Origin: Parabacteroides merdae ATCC 43184
Lineage (GTDB): Bacteria; Bacteroidota; Bacteroidia; Bacteroidales; Tannerellaceae
NCBI RefSeq assembly: GCF_025151215.1
Contig: NZ_CP102286.1
Span: 4,216,001 to 4,280,000, forward strand
Length of the DNA stretch: 64,000 nucleotides
Reading direction: 5' to 3'
Under the pieces are notes generated by a model, which saw nothing but the letters and a program-made list of their open reading frames with translations, was not told where the DNA came from and made no database searches. Position numbers and translations under genes: made by a program. Shown here in pieces: positions 62,373-64,000 of the stretch (position 1 is its first letter; the number at the start of each line of letters is the position of its first letter).

Positions 62373-62813
62373 ATGTCAGTGGTTTATAAATTTCTTTTTC
62401 CTGCCAAGCCGGTAGGAAATGCTTTTTCTCTTTTTTTGTTGGCGTTGCGTATCCTTTTCGGAGTATTGCTGCTTTCGCATGGTATCCAGAAATGGACGAA
62501 TTTTAGTGTCATGTCGGAATCTTTCCCGGATCCATTGGGTGTAGGAAGTACGTTGTCGTTGGGGCTGGCTGTTTTCGGTGAGGTATTTTGTTCCGTAGGC
62601 TTTATATTCGGTGCGTTTTATCGTCTGGCTATGATCCCGATGGTCTTTACAATGGGAATGGCTTTTTTTGTGATACACGGGAATGATCCGTTTGCCGTGA
62701 AGGAACTGGCCTTTATTTATCTGGTGGTATTTGTGCTGATGTACATAACGGGACCGGGTAAATTTTCTATCGATCATGTCATATCTTCTGCATTATATAA
62801 AAAGAAACGGTGA
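62373..62813 (+). CDS. DoxX-family membrane protein
   Basis: A 146-residue protein with four membrane helices of the DoxX/MauE type. It opens with LALRILFGVLLLSHGIQKW, the family signature, and contains ALAVFGEVFCSVGFIFGAFYR. DoxX proteins are linked to membrane redox or thiol stress in other bacteria, but the role here is unknown. It stands alone, followed by a bidirectional terminator. Confidence 0.9.
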   Translation: MSVVYKFLFPAKPVGNAFSLFLLALRILFGVLLLSHGIQKWTNFSVMSESFPDPLGVGSTLSLGLAVFGEVFCSVGFIFGAFYRLAMIPMVFTMGMAFFVIHGNDPFAVKELAFIYLVVFVLMYITGPGKFSIDHVISSALYKKKR

Positions 62814-62854
62814 GGTTCTATAGGGGAAGCTGTTAGGTGTATACGAAAGGAAAC

Positions 62855-62887
62855 AAAAAGGCGGGAATTATTATTCCTGCCTTTTTT
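62855..62887 (+). terminator. Intrinsic terminator after the DoxX gene
   Basis: A 14-bp stem with one G-T pair (62855-62868 with 62873-62886), a 4-base loop, and A-tract/T-tract on both sides, so it can work in both directions. Confidence 0.85.
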
Positions 62888-62952
62888 GTTGTGTTAGCCT
62901 TCTTTTAAAGAATAGTGGGAGAATAAGGTGTTTCTTTGTGTTGGTTGGGAAA

Positions 62953-62982
62953 TAAAAAAAGCAATCATGTAATCATGATTGC
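62953..62982 (-). terminator. Intrinsic terminator of the tRNA-Val operon
   Basis: GCAATCATG (62961-62969) pairs with CATGATTGC (62974-62982). Seven T follow on the minus strand. Confidence 0.85.
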
Positions 62983-62995
62983 TCTTAAAAAAAAG

Positions 62996-63070
62996 TGGGC
63001 GTTGACGGATTCGAACCGCCGACCCTCTGCTTGTAAGGCAGATGCTCTGAACCAGCTGAGCTAAACGCCC
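62996..63070 (-). tRNA. tRNA-Val (TAC), third copy in operon order
   Basis: A 75-base cloverleaf with acceptor GGGCGTT/AACGCCC, anticodon TAC in CTTACAA and T-arm GGTTCGAATCC. CCA is not encoded. It is identical to the next two. Confidence 0.97.
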
Positions 63071-63096
63071 GAATATGAAATCATTTTGGTGATGAG

Positions 63097-63171
63097 TGGG
63101 CGTTGACGGATTCGAACCGCCGACCCTCTGCTTGTAAGGCAGATGCTCTGAACCAGCTGAGCTAAACGCCC
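63097..63171 (-). tRNA. tRNA-Val (TAC), second copy
   Basis: 75 bases, identical to the other two tRNA-Val copies. Spacers of 26-27 bp separate the units. Confidence 0.97.
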
Positions 63172-63198
63172 AAAGTGAAATCAATTCGTTATGAAAGG

Positions 63199-63273
63199 TG
63201 GGCGTTGACGGATTCGAACCGCCGACCCTCTGCTTGTAAGGCAGATGCTCTGAACCAGCTGAGCTAAACGCCC
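63199..63273 (-). tRNA. tRNA-Val (TAC), first copy after the promoter
   Basis: 75 bases, identical to its neighbours. It is closest to the promoter at 63322-63352. Confidence 0.97.
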
Positions 63274-63321
63274 TTTCATTTGTTCATTAAGTTTGATATG
63301 CTCTATCTCTCTAAAGCGCTG

Positions 63322-63352
63322 CAAAGATACGGCTTTTTTTATTACCTCCAAA
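63322..63352 (-). promoter_or_regulatory. Consensus promoter of the tRNA-Val operon
   Basis: On the minus strand, TTTG (63349-63352), 19 bp, then TATCTTTG (63322-63329). Both boxes are perfect. Transcription should begin about 40 bases before the first tRNA. Confidence 0.85.
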
Positions 63353-63412
63353 TATTTTTGCGAAAAAGTAGAAAAAAACTTCATCTCCGCCTATATGTAT
63401 TAAGATTTATAG

Positions 63413-63420
63413 TAACTTTG
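63413..63420 (+). promoter_or_regulatory. -7 promoter element of purB
   Basis: TAACTTTG fits TAnnTTTG and lies 16-22 bp before the candidate start codons. It is divergent from the tRNA-Val promoter. Confidence 0.5.
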
Positions 63421-63436
63421 CAACTCCATATTAATA

Positions 63437-64000
63437 ATGTATATGATATTTTCGACACTGACAGCAATTTCGCCTGTAGACGGGCGATATAGAAATAAAG
63501 CCGAGAACCTGGCGGCTTACTTTTCAGAGTATGCGCTCATTAAATACAGAGTGCAGGTTGAGATCGAGTATTTTATTACTCTGTCTGAATTCTTACCGCA
63601 GCTTCGTGCGTTGACGACTGGGGAGAATAAAGAGGCTTTGCGGAAAATTTACCGCGAGTTTTCGGTTGAGGACGCTACCCGTATTAAAGAGATCGAGAGT
63701 GTGACAAATCATGATGTAAAGGCTGTTGAATATTTTATAAAAGAGAAATTCGATTTGTTGTCTTTGCAGGAATATAAGGAATTTATCCATTTCGGATTGA
63801 CTTCCCAGGATATTAACAATACATCCGTTCCATTGTCTATCAAGGATGCACTGAACGAAGTGTATTTTCCCGGTTTGCAAGAAGTGATCGACATGTTGAA
63901 GAAATATGCCGAAGACTGGGCGGATGTTCCCATGTTGGCCAAGACACATGGGCAGCCGGCTTCTCCTACCCGTTTAGGAAAAGAAGTGATGGTGTTTGTT
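63437..64000 (+). CDS. purB: Adenylosuccinate lyase (3' end cut off)
   Basis: Acts twice in purine synthesis, splitting fumarate from SAICAR and from adenylosuccinate. The window ends after about 188 codons. LTAISPVDGRYRNKAENLAA is the family N-terminus, HFGLTSQDINNTSVPL and LAKTHGQPASPT are the first two conserved regions. The later signature loop lies outside. Starts at 63437 and 63443 (both ATG, in frame) are possible; the second is closer to homologues. Confidence 0.95.
   Translation, partial: MYMIFSTLTAISPVDGRYRNKAENLAAYFSEYALIKYRVQVEIEYFITLSEFLPQLRALTTGENKEALRKIYREFSVEDATRIKEIESVTNHDVKAVEYFIKEKFDLLSLQEYKEFIHFGLTSQDINNTSVPLSIKDALNEVYFPGLQEVIDMLKKYAEDWADVPMLAKTHGQPASPTRLGKEVMVFV

Noticed and set aside
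62894..63384. Open frames across the tRNA-Val cluster
   Set aside because: Repeats such as GRLAQLVQSICLTSRGSAVR are translations of the tRNA-Val genes, not proteins.

Overview
The window is one continuous stretch of a Bacteroidales chromosome, most likely Parabacteroides or a close relative. The evidence is two SusC/SusD pairs, a hybrid two-component regulator, two Ser-type sulfatases, Nfn, AsnA, and promoters of the Bacteroides type (-7 TAnnTTTG, often with -33 TTTG at 19-20 bp). The genus is inferred from gene content only. Gene starts were chosen by signal peptides, family length and promoter position, because Shine-Dalgarno sequences are not informative here.

Layout. 1-2.0 kb: end of an outer-membrane beta-barrel receptor. 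2.1-21.8 kb: a polysaccharide utilisation locus (PUL) with a GH2 enzyme, two sulfatases, SusD, SusC, a heparinase II/III-type lyase, a GH88 unsaturated uronyl hydrolase, a remnant of a GH16 gene, an alkaline-phosphatase-fold enzyme and a hybrid two-component system (HTCS). This set fits an acidic sulfated glycan such as a glycosaminoglycan: the lyase cuts, GH88 removes the unsaturated uronic acid, sulfatases and GH2 trim, SusCD imports and the HTCS senses. 21.9-28.9 kb: FecCD-type ABC permease and ATPase, MATE exporter, DUF4251 protein, GroES-like protein and NfnAB. 29.2-34.9 kb: an orphan SusC/SusD pair. 35.1-35.4 kb: Gly-Leu-Gly tRNA cluster. 35.5-41.7 kb: pyrE-SRPBCC-argH-lipoprotein and prmC-recX-comF operons, then divergent ribD. 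41.8-49.8 kb: an envelope block (DUF6242 and DUF6089 proteins, uppS, bamA, two Skp-like chaperones, murI). 49.9-53.5 kb: YccF, M23 peptidase, a 55-residue coupled protein, a large inverted-repeat element and two META lipoproteins. 53.6-64 kb: sensor kinase, NamZ-like muramidase, HD protein, LptD, ung, asnA, tRNA-Arg, DoxX, three tRNA-Val and the start of purB.

The most notable findings are regulatory. Two DNA segments, one upstream of each susC, are bounded by inverted copies of a motif that exactly fits AGTYYYN4GDACT, which I recall as the recombination-site consensus of Bacteroides invertible promoters. In the segment before the orphan susC, a good promoter points away from susC, so the sequenced cells look locked OFF. 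In the PUL segment the only exact -7 promoter points toward the lyase gene, and the segment also holds four 22-bp iterons. Separately, the GH2 and lyase genes share a 24-bp upstream element at the same distance (51-52 bp) from their -7 boxes, a strong candidate HTCS operator. No recombinase gene is visible here, so inversion would need one acting in trans. A 610-bp inverted-repeat element lies in the gap at 51.7-52.4 kb.
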